Part shown: in pieces, positions 31,576 through 41,984 of the stretch
Position numbering within the stretch: the first letter of the stretch is position 1
How the letters are laid out: every line of letters begins with the position of its first letter
Assembly: GCA_963971285.1 (NCBI GenBank)
Contig: OZ020258.1
Coordinates: forward strand, 12,792,614 to 12,856,613
Direction: 5' to 3'
DNA from: Astropecten irregularis
Lineage: Eukaryota; Echinodermata; Asteroidea; Paxillosida; Astropectinidae
DNA length: 64,000 nt
Position numbers and translations under genes: made by a program
The notes under the pieces: model-generated
Database searches by the model: none
What the model was told of the DNA's origin: nothing
The model's input: only the letters and a program-made list of their open reading frames with translations

Positions 31576-34377
31576 ATGGGTCGTGTTTGGTTGACCGTCT
31601 TGATGGCACTTGCTTCGACTGGGATGCAAGCGTCTGCTCAGATTCAGATGTTACCACCCAGCGATCAGCCCAGGTGCTCAGGAATATCAAGAGGTAAACA
31701 CTTCATAGTTGGCTTCACGGAAAATACTTATCAAAATGCACATACCAGAGAGCTTTCCATTTTGGTGGTGGCCTTCAGTGACCAGGAGACGACCGTCACT
31801 ATCAGCAGCAAGCACCAAACACAAGGGGAGCCTTTCCAGGAGACTTTTGTGGTAGAGGCCGGAGGATTCAGAAACACCATTGTACCTGATGAGCTGATGA
31901 TGGAAGGCAATGAAAGAAGCTTCAAATCAATTGATATCTCAGCATCCAGTGATGTGTCGGTTTATGGGCTAATGTACCAGGATCACACAACAGACGGCTT
32001 TCTTGGGATACCGACGAACAATCTTGGTGAACAATATGTTGTCATAACACAACAAAGCACTCTGTCATCTCAGTTTTCAGTAATAGGGACTAAAGATTCC
32101 ACCTCTGTCCTTGTTACTTTACGTGGTGCTGTTACATTTGAAGGTCAGACCTACAATGCAGGTGACGTGTTGAGTTTCATGGTCAATGAATTCGAGGCAA
32201 TTCACATTCAAAGTCCGGAAGAACTAGATTTGACAGGAAGTATCATTCAATCTGACAAACCAGTGGCTGTATTTAGTGGCATTATATGTGGAGAAAATCC
32301 GGGGTCAGCATGTGACACATTGACTGAACAATTGATACCCGTCAAAAGTTGGGGACAGAAACACATCTATACAGCAGCCCGAAGCACAGACAGCAACATC
32401 TACCGTATCGTTGCCTATTTCAGTGCAACTGTCGTAGCCATACCAGGACTTGCAAACCAGACTCTTGATCCAGGGGAGTTCTGGGAAGGGAATCTGAATG
32501 GTTCCGGCCTCGTTTCCTCCAGCAAGCCAACTCTGATGATGCAGCAACTGGCAGAGATAAACGGCATCACGGTGGACCCGTCTCTGATACAAATTCCCTC
32601 TGAAGAACAGTTTGACTTTGTCTTTGGTTTCACGACTCCTTCGCATTCAGGGGGAGACTCTGGTGGCTTTTTCAACTTCGTAAGCATCATTGTGAAGCAA
32701 AATTCACGTCAGACTGTGTATCTTAACGGCTATCCCATCAATGCTACCGACGTGGTGGAATGTGATGTTCCAAACACTGACACTGGATTAAACCCCTGTC
32801 CCTGCACGTCTCAACAAGCTGGTGTTGATTCTCTGAACTTTGTGGAATCGAACTTTGGTCTTTCTTTCTATCATCCTGGTGCTGAGAGCTGTTACAGGTC
32901 AACCACGTCATCATCAACTGGTTCAGGCCAGCAGTGTTGCTACGGAGTAGATGGAAATATCCTGATTGGTCCACCTGGGGGAGGAACAGCTGATAGATAC
33001 AGCCCTGGTGATCATTTCTGGAAGCATCAGTGGTATGACGTTCTTCCGTGGATTGGATGTTGCAAGTTGTCCGATAACTGTGACACCTACTACACGTACA
33101 GACCATCAGATGATTGCTCTGAGTACGAACCACCCCGACCAGCTGGTGGAACAGGGGATCCCCACATAACAAGTTTAGACGGGAACAAATTTACCTTCAA
33201 TGGAGCTGGTGAATTCCTTATGGCATCTTCAGAACTGCATAACCTGACATTCCAAGCTCGCATGGAGAGGTTCCGCAGAACCAATGCCTCTGTGTACACC
33301 TCATTTGTTATTCAAACCAACGAATCTGCTAGAGTCCAGGTCCAGATGTCCAACGAGAAAAAGACCATGATTCTTGTTGATGGTAAGCAGTTACGTATTG
33401 AGTCTAGTCCCATTCTAGTTCATCATCTTAAAGGTGTCCGAATTACCTTCAACACCGACATGTCTGAAGTCAGGCTTGCATTCAGTGCAGGCGTTGCTGT
33501 CATCGTGTACATTGATCCAGAGGTGATGTCTTTCATTGCTCAGCTAGACAGCAAGTTCCAGGACCAAGTCAGGGGCTTGCTGGGTAACCTGAATGGAGAC
33601 CCGGATGACGACTTGCAGTTTCCCAACGGGACTATTTTGAAAACTGGATCGTCCCTGCAAGATATCCATAAGCTTGGTTTGGAGTGGCTGGTGACCAAAG
33701 GCAGCTCCATATTCACGTACATTTCACCGTACGACTTCAGCTCATACCACTTCCCGAATTTTGCTGCCACTTTCAATGTTCCGGACAAGAATGCAGTCAG
33801 CCAGGAGATCAAAGACTTGTGCGGTGAGTCCATCGACTGCTTGTTTGACGCCGTAGTTACCGGAAGCCTTTCATTCGCGAACAAGACCCAGATAGTGTCA
33901 GGCACTCTCAAGACCATCCAGAAGGCGGCTGTCAAAATTGTCAGTTGTGGGTTTCCTGGAGAGATTGAAAACGGGGCTACTTCCGGGTCTGTATATCTAG
34001 TCAATGCCACAGTAAGTGCCACATGCGAGAATGGCTTCACACTGAAAGGCGCCTCCCAATTGACCTGTCAGGAGAATGGCCAGTGGTCATCCAACCTTCC
34101 TCTGTGTGTCGTCAGTTGTGGGTTTCCTGGAGAGATTGAAAACGGGGCTACTTCCGGGTCTGTATATCTAGTCAATGCCACAGTAAGTGCCACATGCGAG
34201 AATGGCTTCACACTGAAGGGCGCCTCCCAATTGACCTGTCAGGAGAATGGCCAGTGGTCATCCAACCTTCCTCTGTGTGTCGACAGCTCGAAGAGCAGTG
34301 CATCTAAATCATCATGTGCTTTCTCGAGCTGGTTGGCTGTCATGGTGGTTGCGTTTGGACATGCTTACATCTTCTAA
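31576..34377 (+). CDS. Gene 4: internally deleted IgGFc/AMOP/VWD protein with two CCPs
   Basis: One exon, 933 residues from the ATG at 31576. The ancestral ATG after the acceptor (TTACAG|T) is ATT at 31561 here, so initiation must use the next in-frame ATG, which still gives a signal peptide (MGRVWLTVLMALASTG). Domains: IgGFc-binding domain 34-402, cut short; AMOP-like module 405-526; VWD from GDPH at 528 to about 700; two CCP domains at 790-845 and 847-902. At residue 402/403 (nucleotide about 32780) the sequence jumps in frame, losing the end of the IgGFc domain, the IPT-like segment and the linker (about 300 residues compared with gene 2). The C-terminus has a small-residue stretch (DSSKSSASKSS) then the hydrophobic end WLAVMVVAFGHAYIF with no basic tail, which suggests a GPI-anchor signal. 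The deletion could be genuine or an assembly join. Confidence 0.88.
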   Translation: MGRVWLTVLMALASTGMQASAQIQMLPPSDQPRCSGISRGKHFIVGFTENTYQNAHTRELSILVVAFSDQETTVTISSKHQTQGEPFQETFVVEAGGFRNTIVPDELMMEGNERSFKSIDISASSDVSVYGLMYQDHTTDGFLGIPTNNLGEQYVVITQQSTLSSQFSVIGTKDSTSVLVTLRGAVTFEGQTYNAGDVLSFMVNEFEAIHIQSPEELDLTGSIIQSDKPVAVFSGIICGENPGSACDTLTEQLIPVKSWGQKHIYTAARSTDSNIYRIVAYFSATVVAIPGLANQTLDPGEFWEGNLNGSGLVSSSKPTLMMQQLAEINGITVDPSLIQIPSEEQFDFVFGFTTPSHSGGDSGGFFNFVSIIVKQNSRQTVYLNGYPINATDVVECDVPNTDTGLNPCPCTSQQAGVDSLNFVESNFGLSFYHPGAESCYRSTTSSSTGSGQQCCYGVDGNILIGPPGGGTADRYSPGDHFWKHQWYDVLPWIGCCKLSDNCDTYYTYRPSDDCSEYEPPRPAGGTGDPHITSLDGNKFTFNGAGEFLMASSELHNLTFQARMERFRRTNASVYTSFVIQTNESARVQVQMSNEKKTMILVDGKQLRIESSPILVHHLKGVRITFNTDMSEVRLAFSAGVAVIVYIDPEVMSFIAQLDSKFQDQVRGLLGNLNGDPDDDLQFPNGTILKTGSSLQDIHKLGLEWLVTKGSSIFTYISPYDFSSYHFPNFAATFNVPDKNAVSQEIKDLCGESIDCLFDAVVTGSLSFANKTQIVSGTLKTIQKAAVKIVSCGFPGEIENGATSGSVYLVNATVSATCENGFTLKGASQLTCQENGQWSSNLPLCVVSCGFPGEIENGATSGSVYLVNATVSATCENGFTLKGASQLTCQENGQWSSNLPLCVDSSKSSASKSSCAFSSWLAVMVVAFGHAYIF
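33940..34281 (+). repeat. 171-bp tandem duplication of the CCP domain in gene 4
   Basis: Units 33940-34110 and 34111-34281 are almost identical (one difference seen, AAAGGC versus AAGGGC). Each encodes exactly one 57-residue sushi domain from VSCGFPGEIENGA to SSNLPLC. The duplication keeps the frame and lies within a single exon, so it arose by slippage or unequal exchange rather than exon shuffling. Confidence 0.95.
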
Positions 34378-34525
34378 GATAATCATGCCTCGTAATCTGT
34401 TTCACTGGTAATGAACCATTCAGAATACTAAACAAAACAAACAAAGAAAAACAAAACAAAAACCACATCGCAACGAAATAGCCAGGCTGGAAAGTATACA
34501 TTTGTAAACATTTGACAACCCGTAT

Positions 34526-34559
34526 TCATTCATTCATTCATTCATTCATTCATTCATTT
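34526..34559. repeat. (CATT)n microsatellite
   Basis: About eight CATT units immediately downstream of gene 4. Confidence 0.95.
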
Positions 34560-35079
34560 CAGGTTTATTAAAATTGCATTGTAGCCCGCAGGCTAAATTA
34601 CAGCAAAATACACAAAAAATAACATATAATTTTAAAAAGATTATTACAAAAAGCACAACAGTAAAATTACACAAGAACTAAAATACTCCACAGTAAACAA
34701 GCAAATAATCAAAATATATAGCACCAATAAACCATCAAACACTTACACACAAAGCATGACAATCTTTAAAACAATTCCAATGGTTTTCGTTCCATCAACC
34801 ACCTTGCCTCTTTCCGTGGCTTTTATTCGGTGAAATTTTGACAAGATCACTATGAAAGATTCCAATCGAGAGAGCAAATGAAGTTGACCTTAATTTGGGT
34901 TCTCTGAGAATGGTGTATTTTCGCTTTGTAAAATCCGCAAAAAAATTCAGTTTTATTCAGAATATGTGCGGATAATTGAGAATAATAGACTTTAACTGAG
35001 GTGGACCCGCGTGGGTCGCAAGTTTAGTTTCGCCAACATTTCGAAATTGGAAGATTTTTTCATTTCAAAATGTGAAGAG

Positions 35080-36230
35080 GTTAGACAACCGTCACTTTGT
35101 TTGGCTTTTTAAAACGCTCTTAATCTGAACAGTACTTAGAGTTTATGTAAGTTTAGTTGTATCAATACTTATTCTCGAGTTTCGTTTGAAGTTCGTTTTT
35201 GCTTGTACTATGTTGCTTGTTGTATACGTTTTGCCCGCTAAGGTTTATTTTATGCAATATATTAATTCCAGATCATACTGTAGTTTAGTGCCGATAGTAC
35301 TTCGTGTTATACTGTATAATAGTTACGCGCTTATTTGGATGTTTTTAATATGAGTACTTAATTATCAGTAACTGCTGTATTATTCCTATTACACAGAGCA
35401 ATTACCGCATTAATGGTATGCATGATTGTGTACTTTTGACGCAGATATGAATTGAGAAAGACATTTTGAAAACTCCATAACTTTAGTCTGTCCACGTGGA
35501 AGTAGCAGTCAACTTGAATCGATCTTAATTTGTTAGCAATGTGTGACGTCACAACACAAATCACCATGGTGATATTGCATGACGAGTGATGACTCATCTT
35601 AAGACTGATCCTAGTATTTTGTGAAATCCAGCCTATAGGTAATGTGAGTAGGCCCAAAGTATAATACCAGCAACCGCCACTTTGTTTTGCTCTGTAAATA
35701 ATGCTCTTATTTTGAAAAGTTTATTACTCAGAGTTTATGTAAGTTTAGTTCTATCGAAGCAGAATTTCGAAGTTTGACAATAATGGACCCTTCTGGCCTG
35801 TCAATCAAACTGTGCGCGTTGACCAATTGGAGGACGCCTTTTAATCAGGTGACCACGAAAACCCGTAGCTCAATCTCGGTCACGTGTGGTATGTAAAACA
35901 CACGTGGGCGGGGCTTAACGGCAAAGCCGAAATGGTCCATTATTGACTATTGTAATGTAATACGATGTGTGTTATACGTTTTACCCACTAAGGCGCATTT
36001 TTATGTAGTAGCCTATATTAATTTTTGATCATTATTATGTAGTGTGGGCCAATTGTATACTTAGTGCTTTATATACTGCATATAATACATGTGTAGGTTT
36101 GCAATCATTTGGGTGGTTTTAATACTAGTATAAGTGATGAAATATCAGTGACTACTGTATACATTTATGACGCAGAAAAAAATACCGCATTAATGAGGAT
36201 ATTATAAGCGTTCAATTTTATTTAGCTTAA
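35080..36230 (+). repeat. Two units of a gene-downstream repeat
   Basis: Units at about 35080-35680 and 35680-36230 share CTTTGTTTGG/TTTGTTTTGC, GAGTTTATGTAAGTTTAGTT, CACTTCGTGTTATA-like segments, TATCAGTAACTGCTGTAT and TACCGCATTAATG. Two more units lie downstream of gene 5 (45470-46920, interrupted by a transposon, and 46980-47340). The block is therefore associated with the 3' flanks of the cluster genes and was amplified with them or separately. Confidence 0.65.
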
Positions 36231-36504
36231 AGGTAATAGCATATACATGTATTGCTTTTTGTCAAAGAAATGCAGATTCGTGGGCAAAAATACCAAGAAA
36301 GATACAGTTACTGTCATCTGAATTCCAAGTTCCATATGTTGGCAACTTTTTGAGAAGTAGTTTAAAAAAAATGGAATTTCTTTAATCTTGTCACCGTTAT
36401 CTTTGATCTTTTAAAGATCAAAAATATTTTCCGTCGTTGCTTTGCCTAATTTCTTGATTAATACAGTATTTTAGGCGGAAATATTTTAAAGGTATGTTTC
36501 TGCC

Positions 36505-36570
36505 CTTCAGGAGGTCGCCGATTTGAATCCTGTTCCAGTCAGTTTTTCTTTGTTCACCTTTCAATGAAAT
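36505..36570 (+). mobile_element. tRNA-derived SINE fragment
   Basis: Right half of the SINE found intact at 48188-48290: CTTCAGGAGGTCGCCGATTT, a decayed B box, then TTTTCTTTGTTCACCTTTCA. It interrupts a MITE-like sequence that begins near 36228 (TTAAAGGTAATAG). Confidence 0.6.
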
Positions 36571-36818
36571 TAATTATATCACTTCCTACTTGCAAAACAG
36601 TAAATGGTTTGTAACCTTAATTATCTAAATGAACCCCTCAATATGTTCCTCAATGCAGCATGCGATTATCACATAAGTGTCTTTCCTTGATGAAAAGTTG
36701 GCCCGGGTCTTTTGGTCTCTTAACATTAATTTTCACAGTTTGCAAATTCGTAGAGTAAGGAGGGCGTGACGTTTCGAACCATATACAGTATAATTATAGC
36801 AGGATCTTTCTCAGAATC

Positions 36819-37193
36819 TTAAAAGGATGGTACAGAATTGGTAAGACAAAATACACTTCATGATCACAGATTCACATAAAACTTACACAGTATAATGGTG
36901 ATGATAGGAGAAAACATCCCATGAAATGTTTTTGACTGAAATGCCATATTCATTGAGAAATAAATGAAACTATTTTCCGATTTGAATAAATCGCTTCGAA
37001 GCGTTTTATTCATTCGTTGAAATGTGTACAGTTCTTTGTACACGGGTTTTCACTATTTTCTCGTGACCCAGATGGCTGATTGACCTCAAACTTCTACAGG
37101 TTTGTCAGTAAAGGTATATAATGGGTTATATAACGTGCTTTCACTGGCAGCAACGGTTTTGTCGCAAAAACCAGTTCTGTACCATCCCTTTAA
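36819..37193 (+). mobile_element. TTAA-type MITE, complete copy
   Basis: Bounded by TTAA on both sides. The termini are inverted repeats: TTAAAAGGATGGTACAGAAT at the left and GTTCTGTACCATCCCTTTAA at the right. TTAA flanks are typical of piggyBac-related non-autonomous elements. The interior has no coding potential. Confidence 0.8.
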
Positions 37194-38370
37194 GTTTGCA
37201 AATTCATTATTATTAGCCCCAATTGTTATCACTTCAGCCTAGTTGTTGTCTTTATTTCTTTTCTGCATCGGAATAGATTTTATAAATAGAGGGCGATTTG
37301 TAAATGCTTATTATTATTATTGTTATATTATAATGATTTCACTAAAGACACTTTACTTGATATTAGAATCATTTCCCAGCGTTAATGATATTCTACACAA
37401 TGCATACGAATTACAGATAAAGCGTACACTGTAACTATGGAAACAAATATTAATAAAATATTGTATGGGTTTGCATTGAAGCTGATCTTTTTGACTTTTG
37501 TATCAATTTTTCTCTGGAGTTAATGCTTTCTGTAAGAAAAAATAATCGAATAGAAAAAAAATATGAAAAATAGAGAAATCATTTCGATCTGACAACCAAA
37601 AGGCCACATAAACTGAAAATATTACCAGTATTGTATTAACTAACCGCTATAACGTATATAAAATGTGCTATTATTTTATTGCGAACTTCCCAACTGCTAT
37701 TCCAACTTTAGGGGTTGATTGGTTGCTTGGTCAGTTATACTCTTTCTATTTGTCTTCTCGTTATCTTGTTTTCCTTCACGGCTAAAGATAACAAAACTTG
37801 GGCTGCCAAAAGGCCAACATTGATCAGTAAGGGATAACAAATTCATCCGAAAACAATTGCAAAATTATGATTAACAAAGAACAACTCCAACAACAAAATG
37901 GCAATTTACTCCAAATAACATACAACCAAAATGAATTGAATGTGCAAAAAAAAAAAAAGAACAATCAAGTTTAACATAAGTTTACCAAATAACAGAAAAG
38001 ATATTGTAGGAAAAGATAAAAAAATAAAAAAACTTCTACAATTTAAATAAAGTTCATTTGAAGTTGTAGACAATAGTAATCGCAAAATCTAAAGACAAAA
38101 ATAACCAAATATGCAGAATCAATTCTTAAAAGATTAAAACCTTAAAGGGCGACAAACTATTTTTGATGTAGAATGAAACATTATGTGAATGTATGCGCAC
38201 AAATCTGAACCACCAAAACACAAGAGAATGTAAGAGGGCGTATAGCTTTCTTTTCGGAAAGACTGATAGTCGGTTGAGAATCAATCATCAAAAGTCGAAA
38301 TAAACTAAACGCCAGAAAACGTTAGAGGGCGACTGGCGTTTAGAAACTGGTGGCAGTATAAGGCCGTGTC

Positions 38371-38616
38371 ACGGACGTATATGAAAAAATCTGGACTAGC
38401 AATACTTTCTATAAGCTCACGTAGGTCAATGAAGCCACAAGTATCCATCTCGGAGGGCCAAATACAAAGGTAATACAAAGACGCGCTCACCATTGTTAGT
38501 TAAATCCGTCTGGCAACAATAATTAACGCATTGTATCTGGCACGGTAAGATGGCCGCCGGTGGCTTCAGTAGATACAAAAGCGATGCAGGTCCAGATTTT
38601 TTTATATGACGTCCGT
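38371..38616. mobile_element. MITE with ~27-bp inverted ends
   Basis: ACGGACGTATATGAAAAAAT at the left matches ATTTTTTTATATGACGTCCGT-like sequence at the right as an inverted repeat, and the inner TCTGGAC/GTCCAGA also pair. A 62-codon open frame on the minus strand inside it has no recognisable domain. Confidence 0.65.
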
Positions 38617-39749
38617 GGGCCGTGTCTCAATTCTCTGGCTGGGGCTGCAAATGACGCATGTACCTATGACAGCCACTAACCAGTGACTGCAGCCGTTTCC
38701 ACAGACTTGTGTGTCATTTGCGGTCGCAGCCAGATATAATTGGCAGTGGTGCTCTCCTCTGAAATTAGGCAGTATACACAACTAAATATTACAAAATTTA
38801 CAAACAACTTTTGTGAATACTGTATATAATTTTGTATTTATTTATTTATTTATTTTTTTTTTTTGGGGGGGGGGGACGTGCATGCGGTCAATATGGGCCC
38901 TATATTGCACAATTATGATAAAGCTATTGTTGTTGTTGCTGCTGCTGCTGCTGCTGCTGTTTGTGTTGTTGTTGTTCTTCTTCTTCTTTTTCTAGTTTTG
39001 CTTGTTCTTTCTGTTTTTCGTGTTTCTTGCAAATTGTGTCCTCGTCGCTGCTGTAAACTGCCCGTGTGTGATTTGGCTTTTGGAAGCGGGGATAGACATT
39101 ACAATGTACTATAATGTACCATAATGTTCATAACGTTTTCTCACACAGTTTACCCTAACTGTCACCCATTTTTATTTGCCTTATATGTCTCAATTGTCCA
39201 AAACCACGCATTGTGCAGTCCCAGGGAAAGAGAAACTACAAGATTCATTGCACCGCATGGGACATTTCAAATGCTTCCCCCAGGCTAACGTACCTGGAAA
39301 TGAAGAAGGGCACTTTAATTATCATGCTAATTTAATGTATAGATGATGACATTTTTGAAGCTAGGCTCATGGTAAATTACAAAATAGCTTCGGTCGGTGC
39401 CTGCCTGAAGGCATGCTCTGAAGAAAAGTAGGGCTCAAATTACTTTTACAGTCTAGTTCGTTGAAGTGTAAAGAAAGACGGAACAGAACATATATGTTTA
39501 CCTGCTCGCGTGTTATTATACAGGTTAATAGCATCATTCAATGTGATGTGCAACGAAGCATGACCATGCAATAACAAGTTAGGGTTTTTGTAAGAAAGTT
39601 GTCTATGATCTGAGTCTTGAATAGATATAATGTATCACAGCATATTATGTATATAATGACGGTGTTGGATTGCTATAAAAGGATATGTGTGAGAGTAGAC
39701 GTAGGCATAAATGATCGTAATTTCAATGTTTAAGCAACTCAGAAGTGTG

Positions 39750-39782
39750 TATATAAACCGTGTAGTTGAGGTAACGCGCTCA
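39750..39782 (+). promoter_or_regulatory. Core promoter of gene 5 (TATA box)
   Basis: TATATAAACCGTGTAGTTG starts at 39750, aligned with the promoters at 20141 and 26758. It is followed by GCGCTCATTGGTACGAGAAA. Confidence 0.68.
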
Positions 39783-39866
39783 TTGGTACGAGAAAAGAGT
39801 ATCACTACATTAACCTGCCTGTACGTGTTTAGTTCAACCGCAAGGATTATCATTACACTTTAACAG
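39782..39866 (+). other. Non-coding first exon of gene 5
   Basis: Contains AAAAGAGTATCACTAC, AACCTGCCTGTACGTGTTTA and CATTACACTTTAACAG, and ends at the donor ACAG|GTGAGTACAAATTGAG. The acceptor for the coding exon is GTTTTTCTAG, ending at 41983, so the intron is about 2.1 kb. Confidence 0.68.
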
Positions 39867-40687
39867 GTGAGTACAAATTGAGCTGAAAATTATCATTTGG
39901 GGATGAAATATCTTCTTTTCTTCCTATCCTTTCTTGAACACCCAATATGTCACTCTATGCACTAACGAGAGTCGAGAGATATTTTATTTAGGCCTAAGTA
40001 CCGTTCCTTGCAGTGTCGTAACTAGGATGGGGCAATAGGGGCATGTGCCCCGGGCGCCACTTTTAGGGGTCGCAAAAAAAACCCCAAAAAACAAAAACGA
40101 AACGGCAAAAATTTGAGCTGTTCTGTTGAAGTTATTGGAAGTCTAATCAGATGAAGTTTGAACAAAGAAAGAAAAACTGTCAATTGTCTGATTTTCTTTT
40201 TTCATTGGCATCAGAAGTTGGAATTAGGGGCCCAATTTTAGCGCTTTTAAAGAATATTTATCTGAATTGATGAATTCATTCTTATTGTACTATTGTTTTA
40301 GTACTATTGAATTAAAACAAAAAGGCATGATTTTGATTTTTATAAATGAATGACAACAAAGAAAACAAACCTCCCCAAAGTTCGTCATGATTAGAATGTA
40401 TTTTCAAATAGTGCTTATTGTTCAAAGTGGCTCAGCAAAGAACGATTAGGCGTACCAAGGGTAGCCTATTAACTAACATCTCCTGTAATTTCTAGTAATT
40501 TACAGTTTCACAGGACAAATTCTAAAAGCAAATTCCGGACCAACAGTTAAAATAGCAAGTAGCAAAATGTGATGTGTGCTTAAATTACAAATTGCAAGTG
40601 ACTTCTTTGCTGATGTAAACTGCCCGTGTGTAATTATGGCTTCTAGATGCAGGGACTAGTACAGCACGATGTAGCATAATGCTCTAA

Positions 40688-40924
40688 GGCCAATTTCATG
40701 GAGCTGCTAAGCACAAAAAATTTGCTTAGCACAAAAATGTCTTGTCCAATAAAACAAACCACCGTTACAAATTTCATTTGATATTCATGGTCAGTGAACA
40801 ACAGCCAAAGAACAATCACAAGCGATACACAACACATGGAAATTTGGTTGGTAATCCGGTTTTAAGTAAGACAGAAATGTCATGCTTAGCAAATTTCTGT
40901 GCTAAGCAGGGCTGTGAAATAGGC
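40688..40924. mobile_element. MITE with AAGCAC-type inverted ends
   Basis: GGCCAATTTCATGGAGCTGC and TGCTAAGCACA at the left are inverted in TGTGCTAAGCAGGGCTGTGA and AATAGGCC at the right. The family lies in the gene 5 intron. No coding potential is seen. Confidence 0.65.
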
Positions 40925-41449
40925 CCCAAAACGTTTTCCCACATCGTTCAACTATACACAGGCACCCTGGTACATTTCATTTGCCTTATTTGTTATGAAA
41001 CACACACACAAACAACGCATTGTGCAGTCCCAGGATTACAGCTTTCATTTTACGCCACAATCATTTAGAGAAAACGCCGTAGGGACTACTGCGCTGCAGG
41101 AGACATACCGATTGTTCGATCCCAGGGTTTTCATGATAAATTTTGATTATCATGCTAATTTATTTTATAGACGATAACATTTTTATCTAAGTCAGGCTGA
41201 TGAAGCGTACGTTATGGGTGACTAAAGTCGGTCACTTCCTCCAAACCCAAGCATACTCTATACAAAAGGGATCAACTTTACCTCAAAATTATTGTAGTAA
41301 AAAATAGAAGGGAGTCTCATTGCCAACATATTAATTCATAATTATCACTATGATTTTATTTCAGAGATTATCCATTATCTATGTGTAACTGTATAAAACA
41401 ACTCAATTGAAAAACTTTGGGAATTAAAGTTTACTGTTGTCAAAATTGA

Positions 41450-41690
41450 GAAAGGGGTGAAAGTGCTTTAAAATTATTGCTTAACACATAATTTATAAGT
41501 TTATGCAAGTGCTTGCGTTCTGCAAGTGACGTAAGCAAGGTTTTTCGTCGCGAAATGTGGGGTGCTAAATTATGGGGCTAAAATACCTCCTTTTTAGCAC
41601 GAACAATGATATAGACATGTTGAGTTTTATAACAATACAGATGTATTTAATTTCATATACGTTTTGATTACAGTAATCCTTTAATCATAC
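41450..41690 (-). repeat. Inverted copy of the 1730-2160 repeat
   Basis: Read on the minus strand it contains CCCCACATTTCGCGACGAAA, AACCTTGCTTACGTCACTTG and AAGCAATAATTTTAAAGCAC, matching 1860-1915 and 2090-2150. It is old and diverged. Confidence 0.6.
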
Positions 41691-41984
41691 TCGCTCAGAT
41701 TGACAAGAGCAATGTTCACAGATTCACATAATAACATGGCCTGATAAAAAAGTAATGATCGATTATACCGGAAAGGTAAGATTAGTAGTAACATTCTCAT
41801 CGGTGGAAATTTTCTGAATTTCTGAATTTTATAAAGTCACTATCGTCAAAAGTGGCATCAGTAAATAACATTGCCACCGTAAAAAGGAATTCCATGGTCA
41901 ATGGGTAAATATCAGTGGAATTTAGTTACAACATGGACTTTATAATTAGAATCTAATCTTGTTTTAATTCGTTGTTTTTCTAGC

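Larger units (their letters stand above)
34378..39749. other. Region between genes 4 and 5
   Basis: No further gene is supported. A candidate polyadenylation signal (AATAAA) lies near 34728. Contents: (CATT)n at 34526-34559; two units of a downstream repeat at 35080-36230; a SINE fragment (36505-36570); a TTAA MITE (36819-37193); a MITE (38371-38616) next to another inverted-repeat segment (about 38620-38745); and (TTG/TGC)n with poly-G near 38860-39000. 37200-38300 is A+T-rich and shows nothing recognisable. Confidence 0.5.
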
